Shown here: positions 1 to 8,869 of the stretch, piece after piece
Position numbering within the stretch: the first letter of the stretch is position 1
Layout of the letters: every line of letters begins with the position of its first letter
Source of the DNA: an uncultured SAR116 cluster alpha proteobacterium
GTDB lineage: Bacteria > Pseudomonadota > Alphaproteobacteria > Puniceispirillales > Marisalimonadaceae
Length of the DNA stretch: 64,000 bases
Direction: 5' to 3'
Assembly: GCA_902558885.1 (NCBI GenBank)
Contig: CACEFQ010000006.1
Coordinates: 1 to 64,000 of the forward strand
Program-made: the position numbers and the translations under genes
Notes under the pieces: model-generated
Database searches by the model: none
What the model was told of the DNA's origin: nothing
The model's input: only the letters and a program-made list of their open reading frames with translations

Positions 1-1064
1 TCTTCGATATGTGAATCAAATGTTAAACCATTCATCTGTGCATCACTTCTATATATATCTATCATATCTAGTGCAGCTCTGTAGTAAGTTGCTTTAATAC
101 TTCTAAAAGTTTCAAGAGTAAAAATATTTCCCTGAGTGGCAAGTTTTCTAATTAAGGCTTTTGTTATATCAATAGACATTCTGGATAAACCTGCATTGTC
201 ATCATTTTCTGAGAGATCTTGGTGTTTATGATCATATTTTTGGGCCAAATCAACTTGACAAATCCTATTACTAGCGTGATTGCGTTGCATTTCAGATAGT
301 ACGCCAATTTCTAATCCCCAATCTGAAGGTATCCTTAGTCTTGGCAAAAGATCTCTTCTGAATGAAAATTCTCCAGCCAAAGGATAACGAAATGATTTCA
401 TAAAATCTAAATAATCACTTCTACCTATAGTTTTTTCCATTGCAAGTAATAAAGGAAATACCAATAATCTAGACACCCTTCCATTCATTTTCCCATCTGC
501 AACTCGAGGATAATAGCCTTTACAAAATTGAAAATTAAAAACTGGATTAGCTACTGGATAAAACAATTTAGCCAAAAGAGATTTTTGATAAGTTAGTATA
601 TCACAATCATGCAAAGCAATTGATTCAGCCTTTCCTCTAGCTAATGCCATTCCTATACAAAACCAAACATTCCTGCCCTTACCGAATTCCTTAGGCGATA
701 GCCCCTTATCTTTTAGTTCTTTATCAAGCTCCATTAACCTGGGCCCATCATTCCAGAGAATAGAGAAAGGAATTTGTAATTTTTTAAAAAAGTTAAATGA
801 TTTTATATATTCATCTTTGTTTGCTCTATCCAGTCCTACAACAATATGATTTAGGAATTTAGTTTTATTAATTTCAGAAATTATATTAGGTAAGGCTTTT
901 CCATTTATTTCAGAAAACAAACAAGGAAGTATTAGTTCCATAGGGTTATCTTTTGAAAAGTTAATAAGATCGCTTTCTAACTTTTTATAATTATCTTCTG
1001 ACGATGTTCCGTATGAAAAATCATGTAAGTTTGCAACAATACCATTTTGATAAAAACTACCCAT
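1..1064 (-). CDS. gpgS: Glucosyl-3-phosphoglycerate synthase, 3' end beyond window
   Basis: This frame has no stop from the ATG at 1064 to the left edge, so about 354 N-terminal codons are present and the C-terminus is missing. The translation fits the GpgS/GT81 family, which joins NDP-glucose to 3-phosphoglycerate, the first step of glucosylglycerate synthesis in the cytoplasm. Visible family traits are an N-terminal nucleotide-sugar fold, the segment LHDCDI (metal-binding acidic motif), then NPVFNFQFCKGYYPR, GEFSFRRDLLPRLRIPSDWG and HKHQDL. The start is supported by AGGA about 7 nt upstream, lying inside the end of the preceding gene; the gap to that gene is only 4 nt, so the two are one operon. 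The identification is by recognition of motifs, not by a search. Confidence 0.85.
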   Translation of the reverse strand, partial: MGSFYQNGIVANLHDFSYGTSSEDNYKKLESDLINFSKDNPMELILPCLFSEINGKALPNIISEINKTKFLNHIVVGLDRANKDEYIKSFNFFKKLQIPFSILWNDGPRLMELDKELKDKGLSPKEFGKGRNVWFCIGMALARGKAESIALHDCDILTYQKSLLAKLFYPVANPVFNFQFCKGYYPRVADGKMNGRVSRLLVFPLLLAMEKTIGRSDYLDFMKSFRYPLAGEFSFRRDLLPRLRIPSDWGLEIGVLSEMQRNHASNRICQVDLAQKYDHKHQDLSENDDNAGLSRMSIDITKALIRKLATQGNIFTLETFRSIKATYYRAALDMIDIYRSDAQMNGLTFDSHIE

Positions 1065-1068
1065 TGTA

Positions 1069-1893
1069 TTATCCTTCTAAATCAAAATTAATTTTCTTAA
1101 GAGAAGCTCTTACTACTTCTTCCCATCCTTCTGGAGCACTTTTAGTTGCTCTTATAATTTTATGATCTTTCAATTCAATTAAATTTCTCTTACCAGGTAA
1201 AGGAATTACACATGGTTGATCGCAAGAATTCAACATTGAAATATCATTAGGGCTATCACCAACAACTATAGTATGTGTTTTAAGGTCAAAATTATCATTA
1301 AGCATTTTAATCAATGTTTTCATTGCTTTACCTTTTGAACAATTATCACAAATATTTAAAACTCTTCCGCCTTCATGAAGTTTCATTCCATTTGTTTTTA
1401 ATAAAGTTGTAAACTCATTGATGTTATCTTTAGATCCCTCAAATATTAGAGGCATTGAATACTCTCTATTTAAAGCATATGGTAAATATTTATCATTAAG
1501 ACCAAGTACTTCCATTTGATCTTTAGGGCTCATATCTTTAACAAAAATACATTTTTTTTGAAATTCTATAGGAATATTATTTTTAAATACCTCAAGTATC
1601 TCACTTAAAGATCTACTAAAAATTAATGAACTATCTTTTGAATTAATTTCAGGATGAAGCAAGTCAACATTATGAATTGCTGCACCATTTTCACACACAA
1701 ATGGTAATTTTTGGCCTAATTTATCCAAAAATATATTAATTTCCTTATGTGTTTTACTAGTATTAGGTACAATTTTTATACCCTTACCAATACAACTAAG
1801 AATAAAATCTTTTATCTCTTTAAAATCGAAATTATTGTGATTTAATAACGAACCATCAAGATCTGTAAAAATTAAAATATTACTATTGCTCAT
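1069..1893 (-). CDS. HAD-IIB phosphatase, mannosyl/glucosyl-3-phosphoglycerate phosphatase type
   Basis: A 274-aa haloacid-dehalogenase-superfamily phosphatase. Motif I is D11-L-D13-G (nucleophile and general acid), and the late motif GDSPND (about 212-217) supplies Mg-binding acids. The overall form, including the C-terminal APEGW segment, matches the MPGP/YedP group that dephosphorylates glycosyl-3-phosphoglycerates. It is the first gene of a two-gene operon with gpgS, which makes glucosyl-3-phosphoglycerate the likely substrate and glucosylglycerate the likely product. Glucosylglycerate is an organic-anion compatible solute in some bacteria, often linked to nitrogen limitation and salt. 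Substrate choice (glucosyl versus mannosyl) is inferred only from the neighbour. Confidence 0.8.
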   Translation of the reverse strand: MSNSNILIFTDLDGSLLNHNNFDFKEIKDFILSCIGKGIKIVPNTSKTHKEINIFLDKLGQKLPFVCENGAAIHNVDLLHPEINSKDSSLIFSRSLSEILEVFKNNIPIEFQKKCIFVKDMSPKDQMEVLGLNDKYLPYALNREYSMPLIFEGSKDNINEFTTLLKTNGMKLHEGGRVLNICDNCSKGKAMKTLIKMLNDNFDLKTHTIVVGDSPNDISMLNSCDQPCVIPLPGKRNLIELKDHKIIRATKSAPEGWEEVVRASLKKINFDLEG

Positions 1894-1932
1894 GGCGTAA
1901 ATTTAGGCAATTTTAACATTTTATAAAGATTT

Positions 1933-3147
1933 TTATTTAACTAAGCTTATATTTGATGATTTGTTAGGCAAAAGTAATCCTGAAATTAGGATTGCTATTG
2001 ATATAAATGCTAATGATTTAAGAATATGTGAAAAATCATATCCATTTTGTAACAAAATTGATATAGCAGGTAATACTGCAGCCCCAGCGCATAAATTAAC
2101 CATAAATTTAATAGAGAGAACTCGACCTCGCCAATTATCTTGAACATATTTTACTAAAATAATATCAGTAATAGGCACTTGCCCAAAGACGAAAAGCATT
2201 CCTGCTAAGATAATAAATAACAAGTTATAATCAAATGAAGAACTTGCTAGATATATAAAAATTAATTGACCAAAACCCATAGCACACAAAACATATTTGG
2301 GTGGTATTTTATCAGCCAACCAACCAGTAAATATTTGAGAAAATGATGCAAATGCATAAACAAAACCTGCTAATAAGCCTGTAATAGCAATATCATTAGA
2401 AATTTCTGATAAATTTATTTCAAATAACCTTGGTATTAGAAATGTCATTGAACCAAAGATAAAGCCTCCAGATAATGTAACAATGCTTAAACAAACAAGG
2501 ACAGTTTTCCATCCTTCTCTTATAACTTGATTTTCTAAATTTTTATGTTCTGATTTCAAACTAGATTTAATTTCTTGTAATTCTATAAAAGCAAATAATT
2601 GAGTAATTCCGAAGAAACAACAAAAAATTGCAGGTATCGTAAAGGCCAGTCTCCAGTCAGCATGGGCTATAAGAAAGCCAGTTAGTACTGGTGCTAAAGC
2701 AACTCCCATATTACCCCAGACTCCGTTAATACCTAGTCTTAGACCTACTTTACCTGGTCTTTTTGTTATCATTGCAATACCTACCGGATGATAAATAGCA
2801 GCAAAAAAACCTAATATGCCTAACGATATTCCTAACATCTCTACAGAATTAGAAAGAGCAGTTAGAACTGATCCAAAAGCCAAACCAAATGGGTATATTG
2901 TAATTAATATAGCTCTAGAGTATTTATCAGCAAGCCATCCTGCTAATGGTGCAACGGCACCAAATAAAATTACTCCTAGTGTCCCGTAAACAATTATCTG
3001 TTCGTAAGATAATCCAAATTCTCTACCTGAATCAAACGCAGCTTTTGCAAAAATAAGCATCATAAAATGGTCAAGTAAATGACCTATATTGAGATAGATA
3101 TCTGGTATAGAGTAAGTTTTAGCACTATCTAGTTTTAAAATTTTCAT
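1933..3147 (-). CDS. MFS transporter, Fsr-like
   Basis: A 404-aa protein with about 12 hydrophobic segments spread over its whole length. It has the MFS loop motif after TM2 (GWLADKYSRA, about residues 70-79) and the IYHPVG motif near residue 120, typical of the fosmidomycin-resistance-like (Fsr) branch. A second, weaker loop motif (GWLADKIPPKY) lies in the second half. It should sit in the inner membrane as a secondary carrier; the substrate cannot be read from the sequence. It lies 39 nt downstream of nothing on its own strand and 39 nt upstream of the glucosylglycerate pair, so export or uptake of a related solute is possible but unproven. Confidence 0.8.
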   Translation of the reverse strand: MKILKLDSAKTYSIPDIYLNIGHLLDHFMMLIFAKAAFDSGREFGLSYEQIIVYGTLGVILFGAVAPLAGWLADKYSRAILITIYPFGLAFGSVLTALSNSVEMLGISLGILGFFAAIYHPVGIAMITKRPGKVGLRLGINGVWGNMGVALAPVLTGFLIAHADWRLAFTIPAIFCCFFGITQLFAFIELQEIKSSLKSEHKNLENQVIREGWKTVLVCLSIVTLSGGFIFGSMTFLIPRLFEINLSEISNDIAITGLLAGFVYAFASFSQIFTGWLADKIPPKYVLCAMGFGQLIFIYLASSSFDYNLLFIILAGMLFVFGQVPITDIILVKYVQDNWRGRVLSIKFMVNLCAGAAVLPAISILLQNGYDFSHILKSLAFISIAILISGLLLPNKSSNISLVK

Positions 3148-3185
3148 AATTATATATTTTATCTGAAATTAATTAATTTAATTTT

Positions 3186-3857
3186 TTATGATAAAAAAGT
3201 AGTGAATTCATCATATTTTAATTTTTCTACCCTTAGCGCGTTTTCAGGAGCATTTGTATCCTCATAACCAATTGATATACCACAAACTAACATCTCATTT
3301 TCTTTAAAGTTTAGATGATCACCAATTATTTTATGAAACCTAGTAAAAGCAACTTGACCACAGGTGTGTAATCCTTCACCTCTAGCACCAACTAAAATAC
3401 TCTGTATAAACATGCCAACATCCATAAACGTACCAGTTGCGAGTCTTCTGTCCATAGTTATAAACATTCCTAGAGGAGCTCCAAAAAAATGAAAGTTTTC
3501 CTGCATCTGTTTTTCTCTAGCCTCAAAATCATCTCTTTTAATATTTAGTAGTTTGTAAAGTTCAAAACCAACCGCTCTTCTTCTTGAAATAAATGGCTCA
3601 AACCACTCAGTTGGATAATAATCAAACTCTTGTTTAAAGCTTGTAGCAGAACCATCTCTAATAGTTTCCAAAATAGAGTTTGTTATAGCTTCCTTTTTTT
3701 TTCCTTCAACCACATACACATGCCAAGGCTGTATATTATGCCCACTGGGAGCAAATGCAGAACACTCAAGTATATTTTTTATTTTATCGTTTGGAACTGG
3801 ATCTGGAAGAAACCTTCTTACTGACCTTCTTGAAATGAAAGCTTCTTTTACATTCAT
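3186..3857 (-). CDS. Nitroreductase family protein (FMN)
   Basis: A 223-aa member of the nitroreductase/FMN oxidoreductase family. The N-terminal FMN-phosphate motif is ISRRSVRRF (about 8-16), followed by the typical SAFAPSGHNIQPWHVYVV segment, and GTFMDVGMFIQSILVGARGEGLHTCG in the middle. Such enzymes are dimers that use NAD(P)H to reduce nitroaromatics, quinones or flavin-like substrates; the natural substrate is not evident. The start is backed by GAGG 8 nt upstream of the ATG. Confidence 0.85.
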   Translation of the reverse strand: MNVKEAFISRRSVRRFLPDPVPNDKIKNILECSAFAPSGHNIQPWHVYVVEGKKKEAITNSILETIRDGSATSFKQEFDYYPTEWFEPFISRRRAVGFELYKLLNIKRDDFEAREKQMQENFHFFGAPLGMFITMDRRLATGTFMDVGMFIQSILVGARGEGLHTCGQVAFTRFHKIIGDHLNFKENEMLVCGISIGYEDTNAPENALRVEKLKYDEFTTFLS

Positions 3858-3933
3858 ACTTACAACCTCATTCTAATTTAAATAATTAACAATTAAATAT
3901 TTACATTATTTAACTTTTAATCAATTAATTAAT

Positions 3934-4626
3934 TCATTTTTGCGAAAATATATTTCTAAAAAACTTAACTTTATCAATTCTCTCAAACAGATAAGGTTGT
4001 CTTTCTCTAATCATATTAGCTAGTGAAATTTCTTTACTGTTTTTAAGACTTTCATATTTTATTTTTTTAGCTTTAATTATTTTTTTGCCAACTTCTTTTT
4101 CCCAAAAATTTTTAACTTTAATTAAGTAGGGATTATTTTTTTTTGGATCAGAAGAGTGGTAGTGCTTAATTGCTTTATCCCATGAACCATGTTTATTTTT
4201 TAATTGTTTTAAAAATGAAGCAGCGTAGAAAATGTTAGGATCAATCTCAAACATATCAGATATCTTTTTGAAATTATTTTTATGCCATTTAATATTTACC
4301 TGCATACAACCAACATCAATATTTAAATCATTTCTTTTTAAATGTTTAAATATGTAATTTGACATTTGTTTTTTATTATCAAAAAACAAACTTCTTCCAG
4401 CATGATTTATTGTCCAAGGCCAGATAATATATTTATTATTGATTTTTCTAATAGCCTCAGCTTTTCCTATGCCAAGAAGAAGTCCTTTTGGAATATCAGT
4501 TTGTAATTCTACGCTTTCAATTGTATTTTCGCATAATTTTAATTTTTCAATATTATCTGCGTATGCTTCCTTAACTGATGTAAGAAAGAATATAGTAAAT
4601 ATTATCGATGCTTTATATAACTTCAT
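3934..4626 (-). CDS. Lytic transglycosylase SLT-domain protein, exported
   Basis: A 230-aa protein with a signal peptide (hydrophobic stretch 7-17, probable cleavage after A21-Y-A23). The mature part resembles the SLT-fold subgroup with the conserved WPWTINHAGR block and the later DVGCMQVN, YAASFL and GSWDKAIKHYHS blocks. E57 in the segment GIGKAEA is the likely catalytic glutamate. The enzyme would cleave the glycan strands of peptidoglycan in the periplasm. In other alphaproteobacteria this subgroup is often found near flagellar genes, but none is present here. The C-terminal 60 residues are lysine-rich and poorly conserved. Confidence 0.75.
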   Translation of the reverse strand: MKLYKASIIFTIFFLTSVKEAYADNIEKLKLCENTIESVELQTDIPKGLLLGIGKAEAIRKINNKYIIWPWTINHAGRSLFFDNKKQMSNYIFKHLKRNDLNIDVGCMQVNIKWHKNNFKKISDMFEIDPNIFYAASFLKQLKNKHGSWDKAIKHYHSSDPKKNNPYLIKVKNFWEKEVGKKIIKAKKIKYESLKNSKEISLANMIRERQPYLFERIDKVKFFRNIFSQK

Positions 4627-4659
4627 ACTTTTTTATAAGCAATCAATATGCCAGACACA

Positions 4660-5448
4660 CTACTTCCTTAATTTTTTATAATCCGGTTCCCTTTTTTCAA
4701 GGAATGCATCAATACCCTCTATGCTCTCTTTGTCACCCATAGATTTTACCATTAAATCAGTTTCCATTTGAAGTTGCTCTGAAAAATTATTTCCATAAGC
4801 GAATCTAGATAACTTCTTTATTCTAGAAATTGAATTTTTTGGAAGATTATTAAAATTTTTAGATAACTCTAAAGCTGTTTCTTTAGCATTTCCTTTTTGA
4901 GATAAAACGTTTATAGCACCTATTTGATATAATCTAGAAGCATCTATTTTACCTCCTATCATTGCCATCTCACAAAGCATTTGACGTGGCATAGTTTCAG
5001 ATAAGAATTTAGTTGCGTTGCCGTCAGGTGTTAATCCAATTTTAACATAAGCTAATGAAAAAAAAGTATGTTCACTCATAACTACTAGATCACAAGCCAT
5101 AGCTAACGAAACACCTGCACCAGCCGCTCCACCTTCAATGGCTGAAATAATAGGTTTTGAGCATTCATATATTGCTTGAATTGTTCTATTTAACTGACCT
5201 AATGCTTTGTACCTTTCGTCTTCTGTCATTGCTCTTCTTGTTTTAAGACCATTGAGGTCACCACCTGCACAAAAGAAGTCTCCTGCACCTGTAATAATGA
5301 TTGAGTTTACATCATTATTTTCTTCACCCATATTGATCGTTGATTGTAATTCATCGTGAAAACCAATAACCATTGAATTACGTTTAGATGGGTTATTAAT
5401 AGTTACTAATAAAGTATTACCAATTAATTTATTTTCTATGATAGCCAT
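4660..5448 (-). CDS. Enoyl-CoA hydratase/isomerase (crotonase) family protein
   Basis: A 262-aa crotonase. The oxyanion-hole segments FCAGGDL (59-65) and GGAAGAGVSL (106-115) are intact, so it should bind acyl-CoA thioesters. The catalytic region reads GLTPDGNAT, with Asp142 where hydratases usually carry Glu; Asp at this place is common in isomerase or dehydratase branches such as PaaG, so the reaction may not be plain hydration. The start has AGGA just upstream. It stands in a minus-strand run with unrelated neighbours, so the pathway is open. Confidence 0.8.
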   Translation of the reverse strand: MAIIENKLIGNTLLVTINNPSKRNSMVIGFHDELQSTINMGEENNDVNSIIITGAGDFFCAGGDLNGLKTRRAMTEDERYKALGQLNRTIQAIYECSKPIISAIEGGAAGAGVSLAMACDLVVMSEHTFFSLAYVKIGLTPDGNATKFLSETMPRQMLCEMAMIGGKIDASRLYQIGAINVLSQKGNAKETALELSKNFNNLPKNSISRIKKLSRFAYGNNFSEQLQMETDLMVKSMGDKESIEGIDAFLEKREPDYKKLRK

Positions 5449-5538
5449 TTCATTCCTGTACTTTAATTTATTTTATGATTGAATTTAAAAACTTATGAAG
5501 TCATTCTTTAAGAAACTAACTAAAATTGCAAATTTATT

Positions 5539-6786
5539 ATGAATTTTGAAAAATCACTCAAATTGATTATGAAATCTGCTCTTGATGCAGCTAAACCTGA
5601 AGGTAAATTTAGAAATCTGCCTGAAAAGCCAAAAGGTAAACTAATTGTATTAGGTGCAGGTAAAGCAGGTGCAAGTATGGCACAAGAATTCGAAAATACT
5701 TATGATGCTCCTCTAGAAGGTTTAGTTATAACAAGGTATGGTCATTACACTAAAACTAAATTTATAGAAATTATTGAAGCATCTCATCCAGAACCAGATA
5801 AAAATGGTTTATTAGCATCTAAAAAAATATTTGAATTAGCTACAAAATCATCAAAAGACGATCATGTAGTTTTTCTAATTTCAGGTGGAGCATCGTCTTT
5901 ACTAACACTCCCTGCGAAAGGTGTTAGTTTTGAAGAAAAACAAAGAATTAATAAAGAACTTCTACGTTGTGGTGCTCCAATAGATGAAATGAATATTGTA
6001 AGACGATCTTTATCTCAAATCAAAGGTGGCCGTCTTGCTCAAGCAATTTTTCCAGCAAAACTTTCAACTTATATGATATCTGATATCCCTGGAGATGATC
6101 CTGCTTATATTGGTTCAGGCCCAACTATACAGGCTAATGGTTTAAATGAAGATTCAATTGAAATATTAGAAAAGTATGAGATTTCTATTAATAACCATTT
6201 AAATGATATTATTATAAAAAACACATTACCAAAATTAAATAAATCTCCTGAATATATGCTTGCAACCCCAATGATGGCTCTAAAAAAAGCAGCTGAAGTA
6301 GCTAAAAAACAGGATTTCATTCCTGTTATTATTTCAGACACACTTGAAGGAGAGTCTAAAATTGAAGGTAAAAAGATGGCTGAGTTAGCGATAAAAATTA
6401 AAAAAGAAAAAAAATATCAAGATATTAACTTACAAAAACCAATATTACTTTTATCTGGTGGAGAGACTACGGTGACTGTTAAAGGTAATGGTAAAGGAGG
6501 TAGAAATACCGAATTTATGCTTTCAATGGCAATTCACCTAAAAAATACAAGTGGTATAAATTGTCTAGCAATTGATACAGATGGGATAGATGGTGTTGAA
6601 GATAATGCCGGAGCATATATCTCAGAGGAAACTCTAAAAAAAGCGTACATGAAAAAAATAAACCCACTAAGTTATTTAAACGCTAATAACTCCTATGAAT
6701 TTTTTGAAAAAATAGATGATTTGATTTTTACTTCACCTACCTTAACAAATGTAAATGACTTTAGAGCTGTTTTAATTCAACCTTAG
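5539..6786 (+). CDS. Glycerate 2-kinase, MOFRL family
   Basis: A 415-aa protein of the GckA/TtuD family (DUF4147 plus MOFRL domain), which phosphorylates D-glycerate to 2-phosphoglycerate. Recognisable blocks are the N-terminal VLGAGKAGASMA (about 37-48), FLISGGASSLL (about 112-122), SDIPGDDPAYIGSGPT, and the MOFRL domain with LSGGETTVTVKGNGKGGRN near residue 310. It is read divergently from the crotonase. Glycerate is released when glucosylglycerate is hydrolysed, and is also formed from glyoxylate and tartrate breakdown, so this kinase could serve both the gpgS pathway at the left edge and the tartrate-type dehydrogenase at 15 kb. Older annotation calls the family hydroxypyruvate reductase. 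Confidence 0.85.
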   Translation: MNFEKSLKLIMKSALDAAKPEGKFRNLPEKPKGKLIVLGAGKAGASMAQEFENTYDAPLEGLVITRYGHYTKTKFIEIIEASHPEPDKNGLLASKKIFELATKSSKDDHVVFLISGGASSLLTLPAKGVSFEEKQRINKELLRCGAPIDEMNIVRRSLSQIKGGRLAQAIFPAKLSTYMISDIPGDDPAYIGSGPTIQANGLNEDSIEILEKYEISINNHLNDIIIKNTLPKLNKSPEYMLATPMMALKKAAEVAKKQDFIPVIISDTLEGESKIEGKKMAELAIKIKKEKKYQDINLQKPILLLSGGETTVTVKGNGKGGRNTEFMLSMAIHLKNTSGINCLAIDTDGIDGVEDNAGAYISEETLKKAYMKKINPLSYLNANNSYEFFEKIDDLIFTSPTLTNVNDFRAVLIQP

Positions 6787-6795
6787 ATTTACTTA

Positions 6796-7398
6796 TTATT
6801 TAGGAGCTGTCTTATCAAAACCTAAAAGTTTTGATGACACATCATCAAACCATTGACTTATTTTTGGTCTGTTTAATTTCCAGTTTCTAACATTTCTAAA
6901 TGACATGTAGTCAAGTGCAGTTGCTAAAGCGATATTTGCTGCATCAAACCCTTTTGGGTTTGACCAGTAAATAATATCAATTTCCAAAAAATCTAATGTT
7001 TTATCTATTTTACCTAATTGTAAATCTAGCCATAATTTTGAAGGTTTTTCACCTCCTGCATATCTTTCTGAATAAACAACAAGAAGTGATGCGTCAGTTA
7101 ATCCTTCAGCAAGAGCCGATCTACTTAATATAATATCCCTCTCTGATCCATTTTCAGGTATTAATCCACCTCCTAATTTATTTAAGTGATCAACAATTAC
7201 TCTACTATCAAATAAAAAATCTCCGTCAGGTTTTTGTAATACTGGGATTTTTCCAAGAGGGTTTTTACCTCTTAATAATGTATCATTTTCACTTCCTGCC
7301 TCAACGAGTTCTAATTCATCTTGAATTCCAGCTCTATAAGCTGATAATAAAACCTTACGTACATATGGAGAAGCAGGACTAAAAGTTAATTTAAACAT
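6796..7398 (-). CDS. Glutathione S-transferase family protein
   Basis: About 200 aa. The N-terminal thioredoxin-like domain begins FKLTFSPASPYVRKV and contains NPLGKIPVL and the DSRVIVDHL block, which form the glutathione site; the C-terminal part is the helical GST domain. I place the start at the ATG at 7398 because GGAGG lies 6 nt before it; an in-frame TTG at 7410 would put the ribosome site inside the gene. The protein probably acts in detoxification or thiol chemistry in the cytoplasm. The 3' end is only 9 nt from the convergent glycerate kinase. Confidence 0.85.
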   Translation of the reverse strand: MFKLTFSPASPYVRKVLLSAYRAGIQDELELVEAGSENDTLLRGKNPLGKIPVLQKPDGDFLFDSRVIVDHLNKLGGGLIPENGSERDIILSRSALAEGLTDASLLVVYSERYAGGEKPSKLWLDLQLGKIDKTLDFLEIDIIYWSNPKGFDAANIALATALDYMSFRNVRNWKLNRPKISQWFDDVSSKLLGFDKTAPK

Positions 7399-7489
7399 AA
7401 TAACCTCCAAAATTAATTTAATGTATAATATGAGATAATATTTAACCAGACATTTTGATTTATTTTAATTTTAATTATAGTAGATATTT

Positions 7490-8569
7490 ATGAAGTATTT
7501 AATTGTTACACAAACTTTTCCTCCTCGAACTGGTGGCATGCAAAATGTCATGGATTCAATTTGTAAAAGATTATCAATCAATAATGAGATACATATTTTT
7601 CCAGATCATTTTCTTTCAAAAAAATATAGCGATTCAAATTTCAATATTAATATTCACAATAATTTTTCTCCTAAAATATTTAGACCATATGTTAAAAAAA
7701 AATTTTTAAAAGTAATTTGTAAAAGTAATGATGTCATCATATGTGACAGCTGGAAATCTTTAAATGCAGTGCCTAAAACTATGAATAAAATATATGTCTT
7801 TGCTCATGGACAAGAATTTTTAACAAAAGAAAAAAAATTTAAAAAAATAAAAAATTCTTTAAACAGAGCTTCTTGTATAATTTGTAGTTCTCATTATACA
7901 GCTAACTTGATTGATAAATTAAAAATTTCAAATACAAAAAAAATAGTTATACCTCCTACTTATTCACTTGAAAAAACATCAGAAAATAAAATAAAATCTA
8001 CAGAAAATTCAGAAGTAGTTTCTCTTTTAACAATTTGTAGACTTGAAAAAAGAAAAGGCATCCTTCCCGTATTAAGATGCTTATCAGATTTAAATGCAAA
8101 TAACTTATTGAAACCTTTTAAGTGGAATATTTGTGGAGAAGGTTTACAATTTGAAGAATTAAAAGAAAATATTAAAAAGTTAAATTTATCAGAGAACGTA
8201 TTCTTGGTTGGAAAAATAAACGGAAATTTAAAACAAAAATTTTTAGAAAGTTCTGATGTTTTTGTTATGCCATCATATAAAGTAAACAACTCTATTGAGG
8301 GTTTTGGGATTTCTTATGTTGAAGCAGCCGCTTACAAAATTCCATCAATTGCGGGTTTAGATGGAGGAGTAACAGATGCTGTAATTGACTCACAAACCGG
8401 TTGGTGTGTAGATCCTTTGAATCAAGAAAATTTGGCTAATGTTTTAAAGAAAGCTATAAATAATAAAAATCTAAGACAAAAATATGGACTTCAAGCAGAA
8501 AAAAAATTTTTAAAAAGTTTTTTAGGAGAAAAAGTTTTTAGGAAATTCATGGATACCATCAGAGTTTAA
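7490..8569 (+). CDS. Glycosyltransferase family 4 (GT4)
   Basis: A 359-aa GT-B fold glycosyltransferase. The N-terminal acceptor domain starts VTQTFPPRTGGMQNVMDSI, the interdomain region has LLTICRLEKRKGI, and the nucleotide-sugar site contains the E-x7-E type motif in EGFGISYVEAAAYKIPSIAG (the two Glu near 269 and 277). It would add a sugar to a lipid-linked or other glycan intermediate; donor and acceptor are unknown. It is a lone glycosyltransferase gene. Its last 48 nt overlap the 3' end of the antiparallel DUF952 gene. Confidence 0.85.
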   Translation: MKYLIVTQTFPPRTGGMQNVMDSICKRLSINNEIHIFPDHFLSKKYSDSNFNINIHNNFSPKIFRPYVKKKFLKVICKSNDVIICDSWKSLNAVPKTMNKIYVFAHGQEFLTKEKKFKKIKNSLNRASCIICSSHYTANLIDKLKISNTKKIVIPPTYSLEKTSENKIKSTENSEVVSLLTICRLEKRKGILPVLRCLSDLNANNLLKPFKWNICGEGLQFEELKENIKKLNLSENVFLVGKINGNLKQKFLESSDVFVMPSYKVNNSIEGFGISYVEAAAYKIPSIAGLDGGVTDAVIDSQTGWCVDPLNQENLANVLKKAINNKNLRQKYGLQAEKKFLKSFLGEKVFRKFMDTIRV

Positions 8570-8869
8570 ATGCAAATCAAAAATTTCTTCTGCAAATTTT
8601 GTCTCTAAATCCCCATAATAATGTGGGAAAATATCGCCATTTCTTGAAACTTCCCATTTAAGATTATCTTGTATTTTTTCAATATTAAAAGATATAATTA
8701 TTAAGTTTTTCTTTCCCAAAAAATGTTTAGTTACTGTTTCATTCAATTGTTTTTTTGTAGATAAATGAATGAAACCGTCTTTATTGTCGACATCAGAACC
8801 AGAATAAAATTGATTTAAAATTGCTTGATCCCATTCATCTTTAGAACAGACTTTATAAACTAAATTCAT
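8522..8869 (-). CDS. DUF952 family protein
   Basis: A 115-aa protein recognised as DUF952 by its pattern: YKVCSKDEWDQA at the start, DGFIHLST in the middle (residues about 31-38) and the C-terminal FPHYYGDL. The family is small, cytoplasmic and of unknown function; its fold is related to ADP-ribosyltransferase-like proteins, which suggests but does not prove an NAD-linked activity. It is translationally coupled to the hydrolase before it (ATGA overlap, 8866-8869). Its C-terminal 16 codons are antisense to the end of the GT4 gene. Confidence 0.75.
   Translation of the reverse strand: MNLVYKVCSKDEWDQAILNQFYSGSDVDNKDGFIHLSTKKQLNETVTKHFLGKKNLIIISFNIEKIQDNLKWEVSRNGDIFPHYYGDLETKFAEEIFDLHLNSDGIHEFPKNFFS

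Noticed and set aside
7960-8289. Open frame of 109 codons antisense to the GT4 gene
   Set aside because: Shadow of a conserved glycosyltransferase; no independent support.
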